Assembly (NCBI GenBank): GCA_016342495.1
Contig: JAEIOG010000048.1
Location: 1 to 36,121 of the forward strand
Length of the DNA stretch: 36,121 nt
Reading direction: 5' to 3'
Source of the DNA: Phycisphaerae bacterium
GTDB taxonomy: Bacteria > Planctomycetota > Phycisphaerae > Sedimentisphaerales > SM23-30
In this document: positions 24,676 through 31,667 of the stretch, one piece after another
Numbering within the stretch: position 1 is the first letter of the stretch
Layout of the letters: the number at the start of each line of letters is the position of its first letter
The notes under the pieces: generated by a model
The model's database searches: none
Told to the model about the DNA's origin: nothing
The model's input: the letters and a program-made list of their open reading frames with translations, nothing else
Translations under genes and position numbers: made by a program

Positions 24676-25527
24676 TTAATCAAAGACAATAGTTCTCTGT
24701 TTGTATACCATGATTTTATCATCGATAAAGGACCTGACCGCTTTGGCCAGCACTTTCTTTTCGACATCGCGGCCCATCGCCAAAAGGTCATCAACGCAAT
24801 GGCTGTGATTGACCCTGGCGGTCTCCTGTTCGATGATAGGGCCGGTGTCAAGTTCGGCGGTGACAAAATGACTGGTGGCACCGATGAGCTTAACGCCTTT
24901 TTCATAGGCCTGATGATAAGGTTTGGCACCTTTGAACGCCGGCAGAAAACCGTGATGGACATTAATGATTTTATTGGGATAGGCATCGATGGTTTCAGGT
25001 TGGATAATCTGCATGTAACGGGCCAGAACTATCAGGTCAATTTGATGTTGTTTGAGTAATTCCAGCAGACGCTGCTGAGCTGATGTTTTGGTGTCTTTGG
25101 TGACCGGGATATAGAAAAACGGGACCTTGAAATTAATCGCGATATTTTCCAGGTCAATATGATTTGAGATGATCATGGAAATGTCGGCTTTGAATTCACC
25201 ATACTGATGACGTAAAAGCAGATCATATAAACAATGGTCATATTTTGAAACCATTAATGCCAGTCGCTTGCGATTTTCAGCAAAGTTGATTTCGGTATCC
25301 ATATTATGTTCCTGGGCGAGCTGGTCTAAATCAGTGGTCATTTGCTGTTTGGTGACAGTTAAGCTACTGCAGTCAAAATGAACCCACATGAAAAAACGCT
25401 CATCCAGTTGTTCATAATGATGATTGGAATTAATGATATTGCCGCCACGTTCGAAGATGAATTTTGAAACGCGATAGACAATGCCAGTAGCATCTGGACA
25501 ATGAAGTTTTAAGGTAGCGGTATTAAT
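24676..25527 (-). CDS. purU: Formyltetrahydrofolate deformylase with apparent ATT start codon
   Basis: A 283-aa enzyme splitting 10-formyltetrahydrofolate into formate and tetrahydrofolate, feeding formate to purine synthesis. Residues 1-80 are an ACT domain (LKLHCPDATGIVYRVSKFI, then GGNIINSNHH). Residues 90-283 are the formyltransferase fold with catalytic N189, H191 and D227 (INVHHGFLPAFKGAKPYHQ, GATSHFVTAELDTGPI). The first in-frame ATG (25389) would remove 46 residues and half of the ACT domain. Upstream there is no ATG, GTG or TTG before the in-frame TGA. AAAGGAG (25540-25534) sits 6 nt before an ATT at 25527, which gives the normal family length. An ATT start is therefore inferred. It is the last gene of the minus-strand cluster, 42 nt after the preceding gene. 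Confidence 0.92.
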   Translation of the reverse strand: MNTATLKLHCPDATGIVYRVSKFIFERGGNIINSNHHYEQLDERFFMWVHFDCSSLTVTKQQMTTDLDQLAQEHNMDTEINFAENRKRLALMVSKYDHCLYDLLLRHQYGEFKADISMIISNHIDLENIAINFKVPFFYIPVTKDTKTSAQQRLLELLKQHQIDLIVLARYMQIIQPETIDAYPNKIINVHHGFLPAFKGAKPYHQAYEKGVKLIGATSHFVTAELDTGPIIEQETARVNHSHCVDDLLAMGRDVEKKVLAKAVRSFIDDKIMVYKQRTIVFD

Positions 25528-25569
25528 GGTATACTCCTTTGTTAAAATTGGGACTGATTTTCAAGAAGG

Positions 25570-26262
25570 TTAATCGTCGGTTTTGTTAATTTCAGTATTA
25601 TTATTATCAGGTTTTTGGAATTCAGTTTGAATGATTTCAGTGCATTGATTTAAGACTTTCCCGGTCAGGGCGTGTATTCTGGTTTTCTGGTCGGTGCTGT
25701 AGCAGGTTTTGCCGGCTATGCGTCGGGCTTCGATGATTTCACCGGTATTAAGGTCAATGACATTAACAATGAATGCTAATTGCTGGGTTTGCCCGCTGTT
25801 ATTGACTGTTTTGGATTCGGGCCAACGGTTGACCTGCATTTGTGACGAACTGAGCAGGGCTTTTGCTTGAGTCTTTGGCTCTGGGGGGATTTGTTTGGCC
25901 GATGTGATATAGAATGAGCCATAGCTTTTGCGGTCCTGAGCATTTTGGGCCCAAACCCTTAACTGATCTTTGGTATCAGCTTTTATGGTTTGGGTAAAGC
26001 TGCCATCGGTATTTAGTTTTACCGGTATTTTTTCGCCTGAGTTTTTATTTTCGATATAAACTTCGGTTTCGCTGTCGCCCTCAATGGCACCGGGCTGGCC
26101 TTGAACTAAAAAACTATTGCTTTGATCGGTTTGCCAGATGGTAATAAATTGTTTATGTACTTTTACTGTTTGGGCTAAGCTGTTAATTGTCAGCAAAGAT
26201 CCGGTGATGATGATTGCGATACTGATAATGATTTTTCGACTGGAATTAATCTGTACTTTCAT
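25570..26262 (-). CDS. Exported protein of unknown function (Ig-like N-terminal region)
   Basis: A 230-aa protein with a signal peptide (about residues 1-30: basic start, then IIISIAIIITGSLLTINSLAQ). Residues about 35-110 are beta-rich, with a GxPGAIEGDSETEVYIEN segment and GSFTQTIKA, reminiscent of a bacterial Ig-like domain. Residues about 135-210 hold AFIVNVIDLNTGEIIEARRI, resembling lipoproteins that assemble or carry ligands, but I cannot name a family. The tail is Asn/Asp-rich. The ATG at 26262 is preferred over 26268: AAAGGAG abuts 26268 directly but lies 6 nt before 26262. It sits between tsaE and purU and is likely co-transcribed with purU (42-nt gap). Confidence 0.65.
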   Translation of the reverse strand: MKVQINSSRKIIISIAIIITGSLLTINSLAQTVKVHKQFITIWQTDQSNSFLVQGQPGAIEGDSETEVYIENKNSGEKIPVKLNTDGSFTQTIKADTKDQLRVWAQNAQDRKSYGSFYITSAKQIPPEPKTQAKALLSSSQMQVNRWPESKTVNNSGQTQQLAFIVNVIDLNTGEIIEARRIAGKTCYSTDQKTRIHALTGKVLNQCTEIIQTEFQKPDNNNTEINKTDD

Positions 26263-26375
26263 TGCCATCTCCTTTATGGTCAGTTTCTTACAAATGAAAT
26301 CTTACGCAAAACATTAGGTTATCATTGTTGTCAGACTTAAGTGCAATCTCTGTTTGATTCCCGTTCCTTATAGGG

Positions 26376-26882
26376 TTAATTGTTTTCCAGGTTTCCCTTG
26401 GAATTTGATTTTACAATCTGGTCATTAATTGTCTCTGCCAGGTAGTCAGGCAGGTTAATAAATTCTATTTGACGTTCATGTTCGCTAATATGGGCAAGCT
26501 TGATGGATATGGTATTATAATTTTTCAGCAGGTCGCAGACAATTTCAGCCCATTCAACCACAACCACGGTCATTCCATGGGATATTTCATCAAAGCCCAG
26601 CGATTCCAGCTGTCTGCCATGGTCAAGTCGATAGGCATCGATATGATAGAGCATTAGGCGGCCTTCATATTCATTGATAAGGGTAAATGTCGGGCTGGTA
26701 ACGCTTTGTTGATCATAGACTTCCAGACCTTGGGCGATGCCCTTGATCAGATGGGTTTTGCCGGCACCGAGTTGGCCATCTAAGGCAAAGATTTCGCCGC
26801 CTTTGATTGCCTGTCCCAGTTTCTGTCCCAGTTCAATGGTCTGAGATACGCTGGTACTGATTAATTTCATTATTTGTGACAT
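26376..26882 (-). CDS. tsaE: tRNA t6A modification ATPase TsaE
   Basis: A 168-aa P-loop ATPase needed with TsaB, TsaC and TsaD for threonylcarbamoyl-A37 on ANN-decoding tRNAs. Visible motifs are Walker A DGQLGAGKTHLIKGIAQGL (near residues 35-53), the switch-like SPTFTLINEY, the family-specific LYHIDAYRL, and VVVVEWAE as the Walker B region. Length is typical (150-170 aa); the C-terminal tail of about 20 residues is variable. No strong SD precedes the ATG, and a second in-frame ATG 12 nt later is possible. It follows thiL by 13 nt, so the two are probably one transcript. The other t6A genes are not in the window. Confidence 0.95.
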   Translation of the reverse strand: MSQIMKLISTSVSQTIELGQKLGQAIKGGEIFALDGQLGAGKTHLIKGIAQGLEVYDQQSVTSPTFTLINEYEGRLMLYHIDAYRLDHGRQLESLGFDEISHGMTVVVVEWAEIVCDLLKNYNTISIKLAHISEHERQIEFINLPDYLAETINDQIVKSNSKGNLENN

Positions 26883-26895
26883 TTTAGTATTATCT

Positions 26896-27810
26896 TTAAA
26901 AATGTTGAAAACCTTTTATAGTTAAAGGCCTTGTTTCTTGTCCATCACGAATATAAACTTTTTCCTCAGAAGCTTCTATTATAATGCCTATTGGAGTAAT
27001 TTGCAATTGACTTTGTATAGAACAATTTTGCTGGATTTTAGCACAATCTGCAGGTTTAACCGTGAAAAGCAGTTCAAAGTCTTCACCATCGGCAAGGGCG
27101 GCAATTAAAGGATCTTTAGTTTTTTGCCCCTGATCGCTAATGGGAATGTCTTTGGCGTTGATGATCGCTGATACCTTAGATTGGTCGCAAATATGGGGCA
27201 AATCGCCAGCTAAACCATCGGAGATATCCATCATGGCATTGATTTTTACCATTTGGGCAAGTTGGCGAGCTTCATTGATTCGAGGCTGGAAATTCAGATG
27301 TTTGCCAGCCAGCGAGCCGCCCAGTGTGCCGGTAACCATGATAATATCGTCAGTTTGGGCACCGGATCGCATTACCGGTTCGATGCCATCGGTCTTAGCA
27401 AACATGGTTATATTGATTGCCAGTGGCTGGGGCCAGCTGGTGGTATCACCGCCGATGACCGGGCAATTGTATGATTTTGCGGCCTTTTGAATGCCAGCGT
27501 GAAGTTTTTGGGCCTGGATCATTGTCATATCGGTTGGCAAAGCGACAGAAACGATAGCAGCGACCGGTAAAGATGCCATCGCAGCACAATCGCTGAGTGA
27601 ACAGGCCATCGCTTTATAACCAACATCTTCAAGGGGCGTCTGATCAAGATCAAAATGACGACCCTGTAAAAGCATGTCAGCGGTAATCAGGAGCTTTTCA
27701 TTGCCAAACTGTACAATAGCCATATCATCGCCAATGTCAGTGAGGATGTCAGAGCCGATCTCCCGATCCTGATTTTTTATCCAGTTTATAAGTTCAAATT
27801 CTAGTGCCAT
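26896..27810 (-). CDS. thiL: Thiamine-monophosphate kinase
   Basis: A 304-aa ATP-dependent kinase making thiamine diphosphate from thiamine monophosphate. It shows the AIRS-like fold in order: DIGDDMAIVQFG (near residue 25), LLITADMLLQGRHFDL, AMACSLSDCAAMASLPVA, VIGGDTTSWPQPLAINITMF, MVTGTLGGSLAGKHL, MMDISDGLAGDLPHICD, and DGEDFELLFTV. The frame is open for a further 67 codons upstream (to 28011), but that part overlaps the next gene and is unlike ThiL. The ATG at 27810 has GAG 7 nt upstream and gives the usual ThiL start (MALEFELINWI). Slightly short for the family (about 325 aa). Followed closely by tsaE. Confidence 0.95.
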   Translation of the reverse strand: MALEFELINWIKNQDREIGSDILTDIGDDMAIVQFGNEKLLITADMLLQGRHFDLDQTPLEDVGYKAMACSLSDCAAMASLPVAAIVSVALPTDMTMIQAQKLHAGIQKAAKSYNCPVIGGDTTSWPQPLAINITMFAKTDGIEPVMRSGAQTDDIIMVTGTLGGSLAGKHLNFQPRINEARQLAQMVKINAMMDISDGLAGDLPHICDQSKVSAIINAKDIPISDQGQKTKDPLIAALADGEDFELLFTVKPADCAKIQQNCSIQSQLQITPIGIIIEASEEKVYIRDGQETRPLTIKGFQHF

Positions 27811-27922
27811 GTTATTCTCGACGTTTTTTTGCCAGGCAATATATACCATATTCCTGGCGCATGGTTTTGTAGCATAGATTGCAGTTGATGCATGTTGATC
27901 TTGGTAGGTCCAAATAGAGACT

Positions 27923-28183
27923 TCATATCTGATTCCTTTTGTGATTACGATAATATAAACCAAGATCGATAAAAACCAGCAGGCTGTTGAAAATATAGAG
28001 CCAGATAACATTGTCCATATTGTAAAAATACTTATGGATTACACCACAAATATAGCCCAACAGCACGATTATCATAAAATATAATGATTTGCCATCATTG
28101 CACCTGGATTTAATTGATTTATAAATACTAACAGGCCAGGCTGCACCAAAGCATGCCATCATGCCGATTTCAAAAATGCTCAT
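27923..28183 (-). CDS. Small PQ-loop/SemiSWEET-like membrane protein
   Basis: An 86-aa hydrophobic protein with three membrane segments (about residues 3-20, 32-50 and 58-77). It resembles small bacterial proteins with CFGAAWPVSIYKSIKSR after the first span and GKSLYFMIIVLLGYICGVIHK in the second, which I associate with PQ-loop or SemiSWEET-like families. SemiSWEETs transport sugars as dimers; transport here is only an inference. There is no clear SD. A TTGATA/TATAAG pair 18 nt apart ends close to the ATG, which could give a short or absent leader. It lies 25 nt after the EEP gene and probably belongs to the same transcript or is read from its own promoter. Confidence 0.7.
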   Translation of the reverse strand: MSIFEIGMMACFGAAWPVSIYKSIKSRCNDGKSLYFMIIVLLGYICGVIHKYFYNMDNVIWLYIFNSLLVFIDLGLYYRNHKRNQI

Positions 28184-28208
28184 ATATTATAAATTCTTAT
28201 ATTGTAGT

Positions 28209-28967
28209 TTAATTATTAGTATCAAGCGATTTCTTCAGGCTCTTTACAACTTCAAAGTCTACCACAATTGGCATATGGTCTGAAAGCTGAATCTGCGGAA
28301 TTTCAAAATGGTTAACCTGAATTGTCGGGCTATGCAAGAAAAAGTCCAGTTGACGTCTGGGTCTGGTGCTGGGATAAGTTGGTAAGCCCTGCAGGTTGGC
28401 ATTTATCAGTCCTGTAGCAGCTTTGAATAAATCCAGCTCATCATCGCCCCAGAGTGGGTTGAAATCTCCAGTTACAATTATCGGTTTTTCGGTTTTGCTG
28501 AATAATTCGTGTAGCTCATACAGTTGCTTATGGCGGTTGCGGTGTCCCAGAGATAAATGTACCAAAAAAATCGCAAAATTTTCAAATTCCAGTTCAATTA
28601 CCAGCTTTTTTACACCTGAACTGAAATAATGAAAGCGTTTTATATGTGTTTGTTCGCCGGTAATGAAAGCATTGCCCTGGCTTTTGACCAGTGGCATCTT
28701 TCGGAGCCAGGAATTCTGACCATATTTTGATTCATAAACATGGCTGTGTTCCAGAGCAACAGCTATTTTTTCAGCCTGATTCTTCTTTCCAGTCCGATAT
28801 GTACCTGAATCTACCTCGACCAGGCCTACAATATCGGGTTTTTTGGTCTTTATGAAGTCAATTATTCGTTTGGCATTGGCCCGGGTGCGTTTGAGATAAC
28901 CGCCCCGAAGGTGGAATTTCCAGCCTGTTCCAGTACAATATCGTATATTATAGAGTAAAAATCGCAT
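28209..28967 (-). CDS. Endonuclease/exonuclease/phosphatase (EEP) family protein
   Basis: A 252-aa protein of the DNase I-like fold, without a signal peptide. Expected motifs occur in order: FLLYNIRY (Asn near 7), IVGLVEVDSG (metal-binding Glu near 51), FLVHLSLGHRNRH, IIVTGDFNP (Asp and Asn near 170), and the closing LSDHMPIVVDFEV with its SDH catalytic pair. Members cleave nucleic acids, phosphoinositides or lipids, so the substrate cannot be fixed from sequence. The early insert GWKFHLRGGYLKRTRAN is seen in a bacterial subgroup annotated as EEP proteins. Start ATG 28967 has no strong SD. It is the first gene of the minus-strand cluster running to purU. Confidence 0.9.
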   Translation of the reverse strand: MRFLLYNIRYCTGTGWKFHLRGGYLKRTRANAKRIIDFIKTKKPDIVGLVEVDSGTYRTGKKNQAEKIAVALEHSHVYESKYGQNSWLRKMPLVKSQGNAFITGEQTHIKRFHYFSSGVKKLVIELEFENFAIFLVHLSLGHRNRHKQLYELHELFSKTEKPIIVTGDFNPLWGDDELDLFKAATGLINANLQGLPTYPSTRPRRQLDFFLHSPTIQVNHFEIPQIQLSDHMPIVVDFEVVKSLKKSLDTNN

Positions 28968-29037
28968 TATGTAGACATTTCATTGTGGCAGTTGATAAAA
29001 ATAATGTAGAAAAAAACGGTCTATTTTAAGTTAATTG

Positions 29038-29066
29038 TTGCATTTATTAAACGATAATAATATTAT
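29038..29066 (+). promoter_or_regulatory. Candidate promoter of the sugar isomerase gene
   Basis: TTGCAT (29038-29043), a 17-nt spacer, TATTAT (29061-29066). It implies a leader of about 165 nt that contains a hairpin (29101-29172). Confidence 0.5.
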
Positions 29067-29068
29067 CG
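29052..29068. promoter_or_regulatory. 17-bp perfect palindrome overlapping the -10 (candidate operator)
   Basis: CGATAATA-A-TATTATCG is an 8+1+8 palindrome that covers the putative -10 of the sugar isomerase promoter, the place where a repressor would block polymerase. AT-rich palindromes arise by chance more easily, so confidence is moderate. Confidence 0.45.
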
Positions 29069-29100
29069 GTACTGTATTTTAGCAAATGAATACTTTGAAC

Positions 29101-29172
29101 TACCTCTAAAAAAACAGTTTTTTGGCCATTTTGGCATAAAAAAAAGTAATCTAAACTGTTTTTAGAGATACC
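29101..29172 (+). repeat. Intergenic hairpin in the leader of the sugar isomerase gene
   Basis: CTCTAAAAAAACAGTTT (29104-29120) pairs with AAACTGTTTTTAGAG (29153-29167), apart from two extra A bases. The right end (read on the minus strand GGTATCTCTAA) is the same wording as the terminal repeat of the 173-bp palindrome at 14 kb, so it may be a relic of the same element type. It could also act as an attenuator. Confidence 0.5.
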
Positions 29173-29239
29173 TGCTTTTAAATGGTTAAATGGAAGTTCG
29201 ATATTAGTAGCTTTTTTTGGCTTACATGGAGATTTTGTG

Positions 29240-30106
29240 ATGTTTAAGGCTGATCGCAGAGATTTTTTGAAGTTGGCAGCAGTTTGTAGCTTCTCGCAGG
29301 TGGCTGGTCCTGATGTTTGTCAGGCTGAACCGGAAAATCCCCCTGAACCTGTCAAAAAGCCCCAAGAAAGGTTGAAAACAGGAATTGCATCCTATACATT
29401 TCTCAAATTTGACCTCGAAAAAACTCTTAAAATGACTCAGCAGGTTGGAATTAGCAATATTTCTCTAAAAGATATGCATTTCCCCTTGGATTCTAATGCC
29501 CAGCAGACTGAAGCTATAGTTGCGGCGGTCAAGGCCGCCAAGATAAATTTCTATACTATAGGTGTTGTTTATATGCGTTCTGTCGAGGAAGTTGATAAAG
29601 CTTTCAAGTTGGGTTCGGCTATAGGGCTTAAAACCATTGTTGGGGTTCCCAATGTCGATTTGTTGGGCCAGGTGGAAAAAAATGTAAAACAGTATGATAT
29701 AAAACTGGCAATTCATAATCATGGCCCACGGGATGAAGTTTATCCAGTGCCTGAAGCAGTTTATGAAAAAATTAAAAATTTAGACAGCAGAATTGGTTTA
29801 TGTATTGATATCGGCCATACCCAAAGGGCAAATGTCTCTCCGGCCCCTGAAATAATTAAATATGCCGACCGGCTTTATGATTTACATATAAAAGATGTAA
29901 CTGAAAAAACCGTTAAGGGCACTACTGTGGAAATGGGCCGTGGCGTTATAGATATGACAGCTGTGGTAAAGGCCCTGTATAAAATCAAGTATCCGGGGAT
30001 TTGCTCCTTCGAATATGAAAAAGATGCAGACAAACCCTTAGTTGGCATTGCTGAATCACTGGGCTATTTTAATGGCATTATGGATGCCGTGCGTTTACAG
30101 GGCTAG
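29240..30106 (+). CDS. TAT-exported TIM-barrel sugar isomerase/epimerase-like protein
   Basis: A 288-aa protein. The N-terminus (ADRRDFLKLAAVCSFSQVAG) is a twin-arginine signal, so it is exported folded. Residues about 45-288 match the xylose isomerase-like TIM barrel (AP endonuclease 2 family): ISNISLKDMHFPL, IHNHGP, GLCIDIGHTQRAN, LYDLHIKDVTEK, and GICSFEYEKD near the end, which carry the expected His, Asp and Glu metal ligands. Such proteins interconvert ketoses or act on keto-sugars. Exported copies beside Gfo/Idh/MocA proteins are common in polysaccharide-using Planctomycetota and Bacteroidota. ATG 29240 follows GGAG by 8 nt; the GTG at 29237 is less likely. It heads a cluster with the oxidoreductase and GH3 genes. 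Confidence 0.85.
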   Translation: MFKADRRDFLKLAAVCSFSQVAGPDVCQAEPENPPEPVKKPQERLKTGIASYTFLKFDLEKTLKMTQQVGISNISLKDMHFPLDSNAQQTEAIVAAVKAAKINFYTIGVVYMRSVEEVDKAFKLGSAIGLKTIVGVPNVDLLGQVEKNVKQYDIKLAIHNHGPRDEVYPVPEAVYEKIKNLDSRIGLCIDIGHTQRANVSPAPEIIKYADRLYDLHIKDVTEKTVKGTTVEMGRGVIDMTAVVKALYKIKYPGICSFEYEKDADKPLVGIAESLGYFNGIMDAVRLQG

Positions 30107-30313
30107 TCAAGGCAAGTCAGGCATCCAGCCTTAATTAATCGCAGATCAATCAATATTTCATTTTAACATGAGTTGCTTACCTGTAAAGTCAACGGTGGCA
30201 ATACAGTATTTGTGCTTATGGAATTTCGCCAATAGCCCCGTTCCGGCAAAATCTTCAAAAAAACAGGCGAAATATCCATGAAAAAGAAATATAATAAAGG
30301 ATTATGAATTACT

Positions 30314-31609
30314 ATGCCTTTATCAACAGGCAAAGACCAGCATCCTGGAGAATTGAAATTGAATAGAAGAAAATTTTTAAAAAATAGTGCATTAGCGACC
30401 GCTACGGTTGTATTTCCGATGGTGCTACCATCATCAGTTATAGGTGCCGATTCACCGTCAAATAGAATTAATTTTGGTTTTATTGGTGTTGGAGGCCGAG
30501 GCTCTGGTTTGCTGGCAAATTTTGTTGCCCGTAGCATAGTTCAGCCGATTGCGATTTGCGATGTAGATAAAGCTCATCGAGACAGGCATGAAAATCTTAA
30601 ATGTGCGATGTATGGTGATTATCGCCAATTATTGCAGCATAAAGATATTGATGTAGTTGTCATTGCTACTCCTGATCATTGGCATGGCGAGATTGCCATG
30701 GCTGCTGCCCGGGCCGGCAAGGATATATATTGTGAAAAACCCCTGACTAATTATGTCAGTGAAGGCCGGGATATGGCTAATACTCTGGCTCTCTATCAGC
30801 GAATTTTACAAACCGGTGCCCAGCAGCGATCCGCTACCGAATTTCGAGTTGCCTGTGAACTTGTTCGTAATGGTTATCTCGGTGATGTCAAGCGGGTAGA
30901 AATATTCCTGCCGGAAAACAGCCGGGGAAATCCGGTAAATTGGCAACCTGAAAAAGTACCCGATGGCTTTGATTATAATATGTGGCTGGGCCCTGCCCCC
31001 TGGGCACCATATACCAAGGCACGCTGTCATTATAATTTCCGTTTTATCATGGATTATGCCGGCGGGCAGATGGCTAACTGGGGCGCACATCATTTTGATA
31101 TTGTTCAATGGGCAATGGATGCTGATAATTCCGGGCCAATAGAAATCGAAGATACCGGCGGGCAATTCCCTGAAGATGGTTTATTTACCACGGCGACCCG
31201 AATCGATTACCGATATAAATATGAAAATGGCACTGAAGTTATTGTCAAAACCAGAGAGACCGGCGATAAGCCTGGATCAATCCATTTCATTGGCAGTGAA
31301 GCTACTGTTGTTGTCGATAGAGGTTATTTCAGATCATCGCTTGGTTCGCCTCAGAATATCAAGTTTAAATCAACAGATAAGCTGCTTTACAAGAGTCTGG
31401 ATCATGGTCAGGACTTTATTGATTCGATTATCACCCGCAGTCAGCCGATTTCAAATATCGAAATTGGCCATCGCAGTGCATCGGTTTGTCATCTGGGCAA
31501 TATTGCCATGCGATTAGGCAAAAAGCTTAAGTGGGACCCTCGGGCTGAACGCTTTGATGATGCTCAGGCCAACCGCCTGCTGACTAATCCAAAACGGGTT
31601 GGCTGGTAA
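30314..31609 (+). CDS. TAT-exported Gfo/Idh/MocA family oxidoreductase
   Basis: A 431-aa NAD(P)-dependent sugar oxidoreductase-like protein. A twin-arginine signal (NRRKFLKNSALATATVVFP) precedes the Rossmann domain: FGFIGVGGRGSGLL (dinucleotide-binding GxGxxG), AICDVDKAHRDRHEN, VVIATPDHWHGEIAM, and the family signature YCEKPLTNYVSEGRDM with catalytic-type Lys. The C-terminal dimer domain has MDYAGGQMANWGAHHFDIVQWAM, typical of the large periplasmic subgroup. The ATG at 30314 is given, but a TTG at 30359 has a better-spaced GGAG (8 nt) and would give the classic short start MNRRKFLKN, so the true start may be there. Exported members probably act on released sugars, with a tightly bound cofactor. 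Confidence 0.92.
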   Translation: MPLSTGKDQHPGELKLNRRKFLKNSALATATVVFPMVLPSSVIGADSPSNRINFGFIGVGGRGSGLLANFVARSIVQPIAICDVDKAHRDRHENLKCAMYGDYRQLLQHKDIDVVVIATPDHWHGEIAMAAARAGKDIYCEKPLTNYVSEGRDMANTLALYQRILQTGAQQRSATEFRVACELVRNGYLGDVKRVEIFLPENSRGNPVNWQPEKVPDGFDYNMWLGPAPWAPYTKARCHYNFRFIMDYAGGQMANWGAHHFDIVQWAMDADNSGPIEIEDTGGQFPEDGLFTTATRIDYRYKYENGTEVIVKTRETGDKPGSIHFIGSEATVVVDRGYFRSSLGSPQNIKFKSTDKLLYKSLDHGQDFIDSIITRSQPISNIEIGHRSASVCHLGNIAMRLGKKLKWDPRAERFDDAQANRLLTNPKRVGW

Positions 31610-31667
31610 TAAATAAGTTAAACGAAAAAGTTTAGGTGTTATATCCTGATTGTTGAGGAGTGGATTT

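Noticed and set aside
27811-28011. N-terminal extension of ThiL by 67 residues
   Set aside because: It overlaps the PQ-loop-like gene, is unlike ThiL, and the usual ThiL start with a ribosome site is at 27810.
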